Notes under the pieces: model-generated
The model's input: only the letters and a program-made list of their open reading frames with translations
Database searches by the model: none
What the model was told of the DNA's origin: nothing
Part shown: piece after piece, positions 36,466 to 45,526 of the stretch
How positions within the stretch are numbered: position 1 is the stretch's first letter
How the letters are laid out: every line of letters starts with the position of its first letter
DNA from: Aestuariibacter sp.
Lineage (GTDB): Bacteria; Pseudomonadota; Gammaproteobacteria; Enterobacterales; Alteromonadaceae
DNA length: 64,000 nucleotides
Direction: 5' to 3'
Assembly: GCA_017794925.1 (NCBI GenBank)
Contig: CP051238.1
Coordinates: 408,934-472,933, forward strand
Program-made: the position numbers and the translations under genes

Positions 36466-36830
36466 TCCTCACCTCCTGTAGGCGCCATTTGAGCACCTAA
36501 GCGCTCGACCAGCGTTGCCGACTCCGGATACAGGGCAAGTTCGGATGCCAGATATTGCTTTGCACGCCCCGGCCGCTCATCTTCGAATTCCATCATTGCC
36601 AGTTCTACATAAATTCCAGGTGGCACACGCTTTTGACGTCGTTCAGATTCAGAAATGATCGTGAGTAAGCTTTCTTTGAGTTCCGCGCGGGTTTCTGCCG
36701 TTGGCGTACGCTTGTATGCGTAAGATGCCGCTGAGTAATTGCCAAAATAATAAAGTGAGTGTGTATTCACACACCCACTAAGTACTACTGTTGCAATTAC
36801 CAGAACAATGGCTGTTCTGGTCAGCGTCAC
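36462..36830 (-). CDS. DUF4810 lipoprotein
   Basis: This 122-residue protein has lipobox VLSGC with Cys20 and a helical body (SLYYFGNYSAASYAYK; EFEDERPGRAKQYLASEL region) that suggests TPR-like helix pairs. The family accompanies the CsgG-like and GNA1162 lipoproteins in a conserved operon. It overlaps both neighbours by 4 bases (ATGA), so the three proteins are probably made in fixed ratio. Confidence 0.85.
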   Translation of the reverse strand: MTLTRTAIVLVIATVVLSGCVNTHSLYYFGNYSAASYAYKRTPTAETRAELKESLLTIISESERRQKRVPPGIYVELAMMEFEDERPGRAKQYLASELALYPESATLVERLGAQMAPTGGEE

Positions 36831-37150
36831 GGTAAGCGCACCTCAAAAACATTGCCATTAGACACGTAAATCTTGCGTCTCACCATCGTTTTCCCTCCTT
36901 TGCTTAACTCAACAACGTGTGTTCCACTTGCTACGGAGAACTGCGTAGCCATCTCACCATTGAGCGTAAAGGATTCCACGTTAGTCAGTGGAATGGCCTG
37001 ACCATCAATACTTAATGCATATCCATCCAATGGACCGACAAATTGAATAACCGCGTGATCATCGACCTGAGTCGTCTGTTGATACTGACTGCTACATGCT
37101 GACAACACCACCATGGCCAGTACCAGGCTACAATATTTAATTAATTTCAT
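36827..37150 (-). CDS. Small lipoprotein in the CsgG-like operon
   Basis: This 107-residue protein has lipobox VLSAC (Cys19). The mature domain is beta-rich: a PEGA-like pattern DGYALSIDGQAIPLTNVESF followed by a sheet ending GTHVVELSKGGKTMVRRKIYV. PEGA-like domains often bind cell-wall or surface polysaccharide. This fourth member is not part of the three-gene unit as I know it from meningococcus. It overlaps both neighbours by 4 bases, so belongs to the operon. Confidence 0.75.
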   Translation of the reverse strand: MKLIKYCSLVLAMVVLSACSSQYQQTTQVDDHAVIQFVGPLDGYALSIDGQAIPLTNVESFTLNGEMATQFSVASGTHVVELSKGGKTMVRRKIYVSNGNVFEVRLP

Positions 37151-38112
37151 AGTGCAGACTCCCCTTCTCGCACACGGTAATCCGTTAATCGTTCACTGTT
37201 TATGTCGCCATTTACCAGTTTGCACAGCGACATTTCGTTATTCCCCTTGCCCATGAAACTGACAACTTCAATTGTTGCCACTTCAGTAGCAGGCAGCTCC
37301 ATGTTCATCCCTGTCTGAGGGTTCTTAACCAGTTTACCCGGCATGACCACGGTAAATTGCTGACCAGCCTCTATTCCCTGAGAGTTACCTCCGGTCATTA
37401 GCCATTGGCCGCTATGCTGACCCACCAGATACGCCTGCCATGGCCCATCTAACAAATTCTCCATGACATTGCTTACCAGCTTCGAAATCGCAGCAGATAT
37501 TGCCCGGTCGTCCAGACTGGTGTCGTAGCCTGCGGTTTGCCCAACGCCAAGTACCTGGTTAGCTTCGCTTTGCGCCTGACCGGTTGCTTCTTCAGCGTAA
37601 ACAATTTCCCCGGTGCGTGTGTTGATTAAGCGAACATTCACTGTGGCAGTAGCGACCTGAATTCGGTTGCGGCTAAACACGCCCACTTCACTTTCATTGC
37701 TACGACCAAACTCAGAGACGGACCCCACGATAATGTAATCTGCGCCTACGTCTTCAAGTGGCTCGCCATCAAGCTTGGCTTCTTTCATTACGTCTTCCAT
37801 CGCATCGCGCTCTAACATAATGAATTTCTGTGTTGCGGTGAGGCGGCTGGCCAGAATATCAGAGGCCTGTTTACCCAAACGGTTACCCTGCTTATCGACC
37901 AAAAAATTATTGGCTCGCGTTGTTTCATCAGAAAAGCGCGCAATCGCCACGACTCGCTTAAGACCTAATTGCTCGTCCTGAAGTACCGGGCTAATTTGCG
38001 GTGCCGGGGCCGGCGTCGGATTCACCACACCGCGCGTTGCACTGGTACAACCGGCTAGTACGGATGCCGTTAACAGGCTGGCAATAAACAACTTTTTGGG
38101 TAACATCCTCAT
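37147..38112 (-). CDS. CsgG/HfaB-family lipoprotein
   Basis: From ATG 38112 (TAGGA about 9 bases upstream) this is a 321-residue lipoprotein with lipobox VLAGC. The CsgG-type core (about 45-230) includes RVVAIARFSDETTRANNF and ADYIIVGSVSEFG, the pattern shared with the CsgG curli secretion channel and HfaB holdfast anchor protein. No csgA, csgB or hfa genes are near, so it is not a curli locus. Instead it heads the CsgG/DUF4810/DUF799 unit, as in other bacteria. A C-terminal segment (about 230-321) may extend the channel. Confidence 0.87.
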   Translation of the reverse strand: MRMLPKKLFIASLLTASVLAGCTSATRGVVNPTPAPAPQISPVLQDEQLGLKRVVAIARFSDETTRANNFLVDKQGNRLGKQASDILASRLTATQKFIMLERDAMEDVMKEAKLDGEPLEDVGADYIIVGSVSEFGRSNESEVGVFSRNRIQVATATVNVRLINTRTGEIVYAEEATGQAQSEANQVLGVGQTAGYDTSLDDRAISAAISKLVSNVMENLLDGPWQAYLVGQHSGQWLMTGGNSQGIEAGQQFTVVMPGKLVKNPQTGMNMELPATEVATIEVVSFMGKGNNEMSLCKLVNGDINSERLTDYRVREGESAL

Positions 38113-38274
38113 GTTATTTTTCCTATCAATACCAAATGGATACGTCAATCACGTTAGCACATCGCTGCTAAAGCTAAGAATCGTAATTTGTAAAAAAGTT
38201 TAACCTAACGTATATATTTTTTTGCAGCGGTAAGTACTTTACGATGACTATAGTGAAATGAGGGCGAACGGAAC

Positions 38275-38649
38275 ATGAACAATCCTATTGGCTGGTTTGA
38301 AATTTATGTCAATGATATGCCACGGGCTCGGGCATTCTACGAAACCGTGTTCAACGTAAGTCTTACCAGTATGGTAGACCCGGTTGATGGCTTTTCTATG
38401 TATGGCTTCCCATCGAATATGGAGAGCTACGGTAGCTCTGGTGCCTTAGTTAGCTCTCCGGCGATAAAAGCAGGCAATAACAGCACCGTGGTCTATTTTT
38501 CCTGTGAAGACTGCGCAACGGAAGCCTCTCGTGTGGAAGGCGCAGGAGGTACGCTGGAACGGGAAAAATTTGCCATCGGCGAGTACGGTTTTGTCAGTCT
38601 GGCTAAAGACACTGAAGGCAATTTGATTGGCTTGCACTCACTAAAATAA
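38275..38649 (+). CDS. VOC-superfamily (glyoxalase-like) protein
   Basis: This 124-residue protein has the paired beta-alpha-beta-beta-beta VOC fold: IGWFEIYVNDMPRARAFYETVF at the start and the second repeat closing with GNLIGLHSL. Glu8 and Glu/His positions on strands could bind a metal, but the substrate is unknown. Single gene, diverging from the CsgG-like operon across a short spacer. Confidence 0.88.
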   Translation: MNNPIGWFEIYVNDMPRARAFYETVFNVSLTSMVDPVDGFSMYGFPSNMESYGSSGALVSSPAIKAGNNSTVVYFSCEDCATEASRVEGAGGTLEREKFAIGEYGFVSLAKDTEGNLIGLHSLK

Positions 38650-38751
38650 ATAATTGATTTAGTTTAGTTTATTTTTGCATTCGCGCAATTAAGCAAATGG
38701 CATAATCCGCTTTTTATTGACTGCTATCTCGTCAGAATAAATGGAGGAATT

Positions 38752-39078
38752 ATGCTTTCTTGCGTGAATTGTGGCGCGTGCTGCGCAAGCTTTCGCGTGT
38801 CTTTTTATTGGTCTGAAGCGGACCCTTTTACGGGTGGCACAGTACCAGCCGAATTAACAGAGAAAATCTCACCATCCAGGGTCGCTATGAAGGAGACCAA
38901 TAAGCCCCGTCCCCGCTGTAACGCACTTCAGGGTGACGTAAGACAACAAGTCTCCTGTCGCATCTATGACCAGCGTTCATCCACCTGCCGTGAATTCGAA
39001 GACGGCTCAGCACAATGTCTGAAAGCCAGGTTTAAATATGGCATTGATTCTGGCTATATCCCTATGGTAGCCGCGTAG
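38752..39078 (+). CDS. YkgJ-family cysteine cluster protein
   Basis: This 108-residue protein has the family motif CVNCGACCASFRV at residues 4-16, then a C-R-I-Y-D-x-R-x-x-x-C-R-x-F pattern (about 73-86) and a further Cys (QCLKARF). These eight cysteines are thought to chelate zinc or an Fe-S cluster. A good AGGAGG-like GGAGGAATT site precedes the ATG. Role unknown; single gene convergent with cydC. Confidence 0.9.
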   Translation: MLSCVNCGACCASFRVSFYWSEADPFTGGTVPAELTEKISPSRVAMKETNKPRPRCNALQGDVRQQVSCRIYDQRSSTCREFEDGSAQCLKARFKYGIDSGYIPMVAA

Positions 39079-39092
39079 CTATCTCGAAAACG

Positions 39093-40592
39093 TTAAAGTG
39101 TTAGGGTAGCTGAAGGCCCTGCGTAGTCCGGAACTACGTGACTGGCAATAACGACCAGCTTGCTCTGCGCATGATCGGTAAGCAGTGCCATTAGCCGGTT
39201 AATAGCGTCTGGGTCGAGCCCTTCAAAGGGCTCATCCACCAGCCAGACAGGCCCATCGTGCAAGATAGCTCTGGCGATATTCAGCCGTTTTCGCTCTCCG
39301 CCGGATAGCTGCCTGCCGCCAGGCCCCAACCATTCACCGAGCTCGACTAAATGCGACAAGCCTACTTCAGACAATGCCGCTTGCAGTGCGACATCTCTGA
39401 AAGACTTGCCCATACATAAATTGTGTTTCAACGTCGCAGCCAATACGATGGGCTGTTGCTCCAGATACAGCCAGCCATTTATCAGGCCCGGCCCCAGAGA
39501 ATGGCCCGAGCACTGCCGAATACCATGGCTGTCCACCAACCCGGCAATGGCTTGTAAAAGTTGTGATTTTCCGCTTCCACTGGGCCCGGTGACCCATACC
39601 ATTCCCTGCTTTGGCAGCACGGTACTGACCCGCTGTTCAGGAAGATTAGCTGACCCAAAATCAGTTAATTGAATATCGTCCGGTACAACGGGTTTCTGAC
39701 TGAACGCAAGTGCTTGAGCAGGCATCGTACTCACGACTTTATTACCCTGAATCGCTCTATTCAGCGCAGGTTGGGTACCATAGCTACGGCCGAGCCAGTC
39801 TCCCGCACTTAGCAATAACATCGGCACAATTAATAACAGTGGCTCTGCAAAATCTGCGTCTGACGCGGCATGCACCAGACCCAACAGGCTAGCGAGCAAT
39901 AATAGCCAGGCACCACCTTGAAAAAGCCATTGCGCTTGCATAACGCGTTGCTGAAGCAACAAGTTTGACTGCCAAAGCGACATCGCCTTCGGCATTGCAG
40001 CCGTAAGGGCATCACCCGGTTTTAAATGCCAGATCGGCGCACTGGCAAGCTGTGACTCTGACAGTTGGCGAAACACCTGCTCTTCTTTAGCGATATTTTT
40101 AGCATAAGTGAGTCCTAGCCAACATAAAAGGAGCATCACCAACAGCCACAGCACTGCAAGCACAATTGCCCAGCCACCAAGAGGGACGCGTAGCCACCAC
40201 AGACTAATACTGGATACCAATAGCATCATCACAGCAGACGCTTGCTGAGAAACCCAGCCAACCCATATCGCCGCGATGGCTTCCGTGTGGGACGCAAGGG
40301 CTTCGACCTCTTCACTGTGTGAGCTGATCGTATGCGACTGTAACCGCGCAAAAAGTTGAAGCCTCAAGAAAGCAGTTAAGCCAAGCAGATGTTTGTGGCC
40401 AACCCACATGTGTGCATAGCCACTGCCAATACGAAGTAGTGCCAGCCCTCTTATTACTACAGCTGGCAACATGTAGTTAAACCCGGGCGCCGCTATCGCA
40501 CAAGCGGCAATAAACCAGGAAGACACAATAAGAATGGCCAGACCGGCCAAGCCGTGAATAACCGCTAGTACAATGGTAAGAAACGCCATCAT
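39093..40592 (-). CDS. cydC: CydC, thiol exporter subunit for cytochrome bd assembly
   Basis: From ATG 40592 (overlapping the cydD stop as ATGA) the product is 499 residues: six membrane helices (to about 300) and an ABC domain with Walker A GPSGSGKSQLL, signature LSGGERKRLNIARAIL, Walker B WLVDEP and the switch His region. An upstream TTG at 40640 would add 16 residues and may give a more complete N-terminus. CydDC exports cysteine and glutathione, needed to insert haem into cytochrome bd. Slightly short for CydC (E. coli about 570). Confidence 0.93.
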   Translation of the reverse strand: MMAFLTIVLAVIHGLAGLAILIVSSWFIAACAIAAPGFNYMLPAVVIRGLALLRIGSGYAHMWVGHKHLLGLTAFLRLQLFARLQSHTISSHSEEVEALASHTEAIAAIWVGWVSQQASAVMMLLVSSISLWWLRVPLGGWAIVLAVLWLLVMLLLCWLGLTYAKNIAKEEQVFRQLSESQLASAPIWHLKPGDALTAAMPKAMSLWQSNLLLQQRVMQAQWLFQGGAWLLLLASLLGLVHAASDADFAEPLLLIVPMLLLSAGDWLGRSYGTQPALNRAIQGNKVVSTMPAQALAFSQKPVVPDDIQLTDFGSANLPEQRVSTVLPKQGMVWVTGPSGSGKSQLLQAIAGLVDSHGIRQCSGHSLGPGLINGWLYLEQQPIVLAATLKHNLCMGKSFRDVALQAALSEVGLSHLVELGEWLGPGGRQLSGGERKRLNIARAILHDGPVWLVDEPFEGLDPDAINRLMALLTDHAQSKLVVIASHVVPDYAGPSATLTL

Positions 40593-42208
40593 TGTGCGGT
40601 TACCTCGCCGTTTTTCACTCGCCAACGTTGAGAAAACCAATCCTCCGGGAGGGGCTTATGCGACACCCACAACAGCGTTTTAGACCCGGACAACTGTAAA
40701 ATTAACTCACTCAACTTGGCATGTTGCTCAGCGGGTAAGTGAGCCGTCGGCTCATCCAGTAACCATAGTGGAGCATCACTCAACAGCAGCCTTGCAAGTG
40801 CCAGTCGCTGCGCCTGACCACCGGAAATTTCAGGTGTTTCAGTCAACTGCGTATCCAACTGTTGTGGCAAACCTCGCACCCAGTCATCCAACTCTACTTT
40901 GGCCAGCACATCCCAAAGCACGGTAGTGGTATGCACCTGCTGATAATCCAGATTATCGCGCACACTCATGGATAAAATGACCGGGAGCTGAGTTAGCATG
41001 GCAACTTTACAGGGCAACGAATAGCCAGCGGAATACTGACCTGCTAACGCTTGTAACAGCAGCGACTTGCCACTACCAGATAGGCCGGTTACTGCTATCT
41101 TATCCCCAGCCTTTATCGTTAGTTCCTTAGCCGAAACCAGTCCTTGCTCGTCCTGCAGGCAAATATGCGCAGGTCCATCAAACTCAATGGACTTGTTCAT
41201 CGCACTGTTAAATGTATCTGGCGGAATAGCGGATACCCAACGGCCAAGACTGGCCTGAGCGGATTCCGCTTCCGCTTTTTGATGGTAATACTGTCCTAAT
41301 GCCTTTAGCTCAGAAAACAGCAATGGTGCCGTCAGCAGTAACCATAATCCGTAGTGCAGATTCAACGCCGGCCCAATGGCAAACTCGCCCAGTAGGGTAA
41401 AACCAATAAACACCGCTACCAATGCTACAGCGACGGTAGAAAAGAAATCTAATACGGTATTCGACAAAAAGGCGACTCCAACCACTTTCATAGTGCGGTC
41501 ATTGAGATCATCACTGGCTTGTTTAAGTAAAGCTTGCTCACTGTCATGTGCCCGGTATGTTGCCAATAGCGGTAAGGCTTTTAAACGATCAGTGAACAGG
41601 CTGCCCAAACGGGTCAGTGCAATGAAGTGTTTGCGTTGCTGTGCTGCTGCGCCTTTTCCAACTATCACCATAAACAAAGGCACAATGGGCAAGGTAATCA
41701 GCAAACTAAGCGCTATCAGCCAGTTCACCGTAAATAAGCCCACCAACGCGATTACCGGTGTCAGCACAGCCACGTATTGTTGTACCTGATAATCGTAACG
41801 CCAGTTTGCCAGGGCAGGTAGGTGATGCAGCCACAGTGACTGCCAGTAATAAGTACTTTGCTGCCCCACCATGGCCACCTGACCAACGGCCAGATGCTGA
41901 GCGAAGCGGCCTTCAAGGTCACTGAGTAACTGTGTTTTGGCTGCCAGCGTACGCCGGTTTGCCTCGCCTTGTAGCAGCCAGACAAGTAGCAGCGCAACAG
42001 ACAGTCCAATCCAATCGGCCATTGTGGGTGAAATAGCCAGCACCACCAGCGCATGCATCATATGTGCAAACAGCCAAAAGGCCGCAATCATGACGACAAG
42101 TCGACTGGTTCTCAGCCCTATTAATGTGTACAGGGTGCTGCTCGAGGCAACACCCTGTGTTTGTATCGTGGTGCGAAACCACGCTGCAAGTGTTTGCGTG
42201 CCGTTCAC
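40589..42208 (-). CDS. cydD: CydD, thiol exporter subunit for cytochrome bd assembly
   Basis: This 539-residue ABC exporter subunit starts at GTG 42208, where GTGA overlaps the cydX stop. Six helices precede an ABC domain with Walker A GLSGSGKSLLLQ, signature ISGGQAQRLALARLLL and Walker B LWLLDEPTAHL. It pairs with CydC, whose gene overlaps by 4 bases. Position immediately after cydABX is as in many gammaproteobacteria that carry the maturation genes within the bd-oxidase operon. Confidence 0.93.
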   Translation of the reverse strand: MNGTQTLAAWFRTTIQTQGVASSSTLYTLIGLRTSRLVVMIAAFWLFAHMMHALVVLAISPTMADWIGLSVALLLVWLLQGEANRRTLAAKTQLLSDLEGRFAQHLAVGQVAMVGQQSTYYWQSLWLHHLPALANWRYDYQVQQYVAVLTPVIALVGLFTVNWLIALSLLITLPIVPLFMVIVGKGAAAQQRKHFIALTRLGSLFTDRLKALPLLATYRAHDSEQALLKQASDDLNDRTMKVVGVAFLSNTVLDFFSTVAVALVAVFIGFTLLGEFAIGPALNLHYGLWLLLTAPLLFSELKALGQYYHQKAEAESAQASLGRWVSAIPPDTFNSAMNKSIEFDGPAHICLQDEQGLVSAKELTIKAGDKIAVTGLSGSGKSLLLQALAGQYSAGYSLPCKVAMLTQLPVILSMSVRDNLDYQQVHTTTVLWDVLAKVELDDWVRGLPQQLDTQLTETPEISGGQAQRLALARLLLSDAPLWLLDEPTAHLPAEQHAKLSELILQLSGSKTLLWVSHKPLPEDWFSQRWRVKNGEVTAQ

Positions 42209-42318
42209 TGATCTTCTTCGGGACGGTCCATATTTTCCGTTGATTCTAACCACATGGCGTTAATGATGCCAAATGAACAGGCGAGCAACACGCCTAATAT
42301 CCAGGTGAAATACCACAT
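42205..42318 (-). CDS. cydX: CydX, small subunit of cytochrome bd oxidase
   Basis: This short ORF encodes 37 residues starting MWYFTWILGVLLACSFGIIN, the classic CydX opening (a W-Y-F-x-W-I-L-G motif), with a single helix followed by an acidic tail (MDRPEEDQ). CydX binds CydA and stabilises the haem groups. ATG 42318 has AAGGAG upstream; the gene starts 11 bases after cydB and its stop overlaps the cydD start. Too short for default gene callers. Confidence 0.95.
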   Translation of the reverse strand: MWYFTWILGVLLACSFGIINAMWLESTENMDRPEEDQ

Positions 42319-42329
42319 ACCAAATCTCC

Positions 42330-43466
42330 TTAGTAAATCGCGTGAGACGAATCAAGGTCGCTGTTTTTCACGCGACCGCGCATAACGTAAAACCCATAGG
42401 CAGTGTATCCAAGCACGATGGGTACAAAGATACAGGCTACGCCGAACATGATTTTTAATGTCAGTAAGCTGGATGTCGCGTCCCACACAGTCAGACTAGC
42501 TGCTGGCATGGTGACACTGGGCATCAGGAACGGGAACATAGAGAACCCGGCTGTCAGAATCACACCTGCCAGCATCAATGAACTGCTAACAAATGCCCAA
42601 CCGCCTTTACCGGCTTTAGAGAAGTATGCACAGGCCAAACCACCCGCAATACCCAGCACCGGCGCGACAACCATCCACGGATACTTGCCATAGTTGTTTA
42701 ACCAGGCACCTGCTTCCATCACGACGTCTTTTTTCAGCGGATTAGACGTTGCAGCAGTATCAACCACAGACGTAATCACAAAACCGTCGATGCCAAACGC
42801 CACCCAGATACCAGCCAATACAAACAACACCACAGTGACCAGAGACAGGATCACCGATACCGCCCGTGCACGCACCTGAATGAAGCTGTCAGTTTTCATT
42901 TGCAACCAGGTAGCACCATGGTTTAGTAGCATGGCTACCGACACCAATCCGGTTACCAAGGCAAACGGTGTTAACAAGCCAAAGAACGAACCGGTATAGG
43001 TGGCTTTGAGCGTATTATCCAACTCAAAAGGGACACCTAATAACAAGTTACCGAACGCCACACCAAAAATGAGCGACGGTACCACGCCTGACACAAACAA
43101 CGCCCAATCCCAGCTGGTACGCCAGCGTTTATCGGGCAATTTACTGCGAAAATCAAACCCTAGCGGACGCATCCACAACGCAATCAGTGTTAACGCAAGG
43201 GCTAAGTAAAACCCGGAAAACGCGGTAGCGTAAATCATCGGCCAAGCGGCAAAAATAGCACCACCAGCAGTAATAAACCAAACCTGGTTGCCATCCCAGT
43301 GCGGGCCAATAGTGTTAATCATCACCCGGCGTTCATCGTCGGATTTGCCAATCAGAGTAAGTAGTGCACCTACCCCTAAATCAAATCCATCGGTAATCGC
43401 AAAACCAATCAGCAGTACGCCAACCAGTACCCACCAAATTACCCGTAATACTTCATAATCAATCAT
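42330..43466 (-). CDS. cydB: Cytochrome bd oxidase subunit II
   Basis: This 378-residue protein has about eight to nine helices. It opens MIDYEVLRVIWWVLVGVLLIG with ITDGFDLGVGALL, the CydB signature, and includes GPHWDGNQVWFI and WMRPLGFDFR. It pairs with CydA to form the quinol:O2 oxidoreductase. It overlaps cydA by 4 bases (ATGA). Confidence 0.97.
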   Translation of the reverse strand: MIDYEVLRVIWWVLVGVLLIGFAITDGFDLGVGALLTLIGKSDDERRVMINTIGPHWDGNQVWFITAGGAIFAAWPMIYATAFSGFYLALALTLIALWMRPLGFDFRSKLPDKRWRTSWDWALFVSGVVPSLIFGVAFGNLLLGVPFELDNTLKATYTGSFFGLLTPFALVTGLVSVAMLLNHGATWLQMKTDSFIQVRARAVSVILSLVTVVLFVLAGIWVAFGIDGFVITSVVDTAATSNPLKKDVVMEAGAWLNNYGKYPWMVVAPVLGIAGGLACAYFSKAGKGGWAFVSSSLMLAGVILTAGFSMFPFLMPSVTMPAASLTVWDATSSLLTLKIMFGVACIFVPIVLGYTAYGFYVMRGRVKNSDLDSSHAIY

Positions 43467-45037
43467 GCGTTTGCTCCTTTAATACCCAGGCCCATTGCGC
43501 TATCAAGCTCGGCTTTATCTTCCGGCGGCACTGGCCCTGTCTTGGCGTATTTCTTCATTAGGTAGAATCCAATGATGAACATGGCAGTGTAGAACAAAGT
43601 GTAAGCAACCAACGTAGTCACAACATCTGACACACTCAGGTTAGATACCGCAGTATGGACCGGCAGCACTTCTGCAATAGACCATGGCTGACGACCATAC
43701 TCCGCCACAAACCACCCGGCTTCTGACGCGATCCAGGGCAAAGGCAGGCTCCACAACGCGGCCTTTAGCAACCAGCGAGGCTTAGTGATTTGGTGTTTAG
43801 TACTGTAATAGAATGCACAGATAAACAGGGCCAGCATGAGGAAGCCAGCGACGACCATCAGGCGGAAGCTATAAAACAACGGTGCCACTGGCGGAATGCT
43901 GTAATCAACCGCTTTCTGCAGTGCTTCCGGAGTCGGTTTGGTAATGTCATCGGTAAACGGTTCCAGCAACAATGCATAACCGAGATCATCCTTATTGCGC
44001 TCAAACATATCCAGTTCAGCTTCGCTAGCAGTGCCTTCCCGAACCTTATCCAGTTGTTTGTAAGCCTGAACGCCCGCCAAAATACGTACGCGGTGGATTT
44101 CTTTCAGATCCTTAAGGCCTGTTACCTCCTCGTCCAGCGAACGGGTGGCAATAATACCCATCGCCCAAGGGATCTGAATGGCATAGTCTGTGTGCTCTGT
44201 TTCATCATTGGGCACACCAAATAACGTGAAAGGCGCTGGCGCAGGATGCGTGTCATATTCCGCTTCAACCGCCGCTAGTTTTACTTTCTGGACATCACCT
44301 AATTCGTAGCCACTTTCGTCGCCCAGCACAATTACCGACAGCACAGACGCTAAACCAAAGCTCGCCGCAATAGCGAATGAACGACGCGCGAAGGCAATAT
44401 GTTTGTGGTTCAATAAATAATAGCTGGATATCGCTAGCACAAAAATAGCGCCAGTGACGTAACCCGCAGAAACCGTGTGTACAAATTTAACCTGAGCAAC
44501 AGGGTTAAAAATCACCTCTGAAAAGCTGGTCATCTCCATACGCATGGCTTCAGTATTGAACTCCGCGCCTACCGGATGTTGCATCCAGCCATTGGCAATC
44601 AGGATCCACAACGCTGAAAAGTTGGACCCTAATGCCACCAGCCAGGTCGCCATCAGGTGCTTCACTTTGGACATCTTGTCCCAGCCAAAGAAAAACAAAC
44701 CGACAAAAGTAGATTCAAGGAAGAACGCCATTAAGCCTTCTATAGCCAATGGGGCACCGAAGATGTCACCCACATAGTGAGAATAATAAGACCAGTTCAT
44801 GCCGAACTGGAACTCCATGGTCAGGCCGGTAGCCACACCAATGGCGAAGTTAATACCAAACAGTTTCCCCCAGAACTGGGTCATTTGTTTGTAGATCTCT
44901 TTGCCAGTCATCACATAAACAGACTCCATGATGGCCAGCAGAAAGGTCATCCCCAGTGTGAGGGGTACAAATATAAAGTGGAACATTGCTGTTAAAGCAA
45001 ATTGTAACCGCGATAGTTCTATTAACGTATCGCTCAT
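43463..45037 (-). CDS. cydA: Cytochrome bd oxidase subunit I
   Basis: From ATG 45037 (GGAGAG upstream; upstream frame extension has no ribosome binding site) the product is 524 residues. It carries haem ligands in the usual context, the quinol-binding GRQPW motif (AEYGRQPWSIAEVLP, about residue 445), and a long Q-loop (about residues 235-375), so it is the E. coli bd-I type rather than the short-loop CIO type. It oxidises quinol and reduces O2 with high affinity. First gene of cydABX-DC. Confidence 0.97.
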   Translation of the reverse strand: MSDTLIELSRLQFALTAMFHFIFVPLTLGMTFLLAIMESVYVMTGKEIYKQMTQFWGKLFGINFAIGVATGLTMEFQFGMNWSYYSHYVGDIFGAPLAIEGLMAFFLESTFVGLFFFGWDKMSKVKHLMATWLVALGSNFSALWILIANGWMQHPVGAEFNTEAMRMEMTSFSEVIFNPVAQVKFVHTVSAGYVTGAIFVLAISSYYLLNHKHIAFARRSFAIAASFGLASVLSVIVLGDESGYELGDVQKVKLAAVEAEYDTHPAPAPFTLFGVPNDETEHTDYAIQIPWAMGIIATRSLDEEVTGLKDLKEIHRVRILAGVQAYKQLDKVREGTASEAELDMFERNKDDLGYALLLEPFTDDITKPTPEALQKAVDYSIPPVAPLFYSFRLMVVAGFLMLALFICAFYYSTKHQITKPRWLLKAALWSLPLPWIASEAGWFVAEYGRQPWSIAEVLPVHTAVSNLSVSDVVTTLVAYTLFYTAMFIIGFYLMKKYAKTGPVPPEDKAELDSAMGLGIKGANA

Positions 45038-45464
45038 GGGACACTCTCCTTCGAATATAAAAACGCAATCTTTACTGGTGTTAATCCTCTTCTGAGGTTC
45101 TACACATCGCACAGTCAATTCGTCCTCATTAACTGCACGTTTAAATTTTTTACTTCAGTACTTCGGCTAACTACAAAACCTGCTTTGCATAACCTGCGCC
45201 AACCCTGAAAAACCCATTAATCCACTGAAAACAGTGAACAAAATGTTAAATTCAGTGGAAATATCTGACAGATACAATGTGATCGAGCCCAAGCAATGAC
45301 AGAAATGACAACGCACTGACAATCTTGTCTTGGCACACAAAAAGCAGTTAGCCTGACTAACCTACAGGAGAATTGGCTCTGGGTTGTTGACCATAATCAA
45401 AAGGAATCACGTCAGAGAAAAAGATAAGCAAAATGAAAGGCATGAAAACCGTTTAAAGAGAGTA
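45038..45464 (-). promoter_or_regulatory. Long upstream region of cydA with an FNR/ANR-like box at 45387-45400
   Basis: About 430 bases without a gene separate cydA from the terminator of the DUF3365 gene. TTGACCATAATCAA (45387-45400) matches the FNR consensus TTGAT-N4-ATCAA at 9 of 10 positions, about 350 bases before the cydA start. FNR control of cyd genes is well known; here it is inferred from the motif and position only. No other gene or RNA feature is seen. Confidence 0.5.
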
Positions 45465-45499
45465 AAAATAAACAAGGCCTGATAACGACAGACCTTGTT
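45465..45499 (-). terminator. Terminator of the sqr/DUF3365 unit
   Basis: On the minus strand AACAAGGTCTG pairs with CAGGCCTTGTT (11 bp with one G-U) around a 7-base loop and is followed by TATTTTTACTC. It lies 28 bases after the stop of the DUF3365 gene, isolating the cyd operon. Confidence 0.75.
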
Positions 45500-45526
45500 G
45501 AGTTACTCGGTAAATGACGCCACTGC

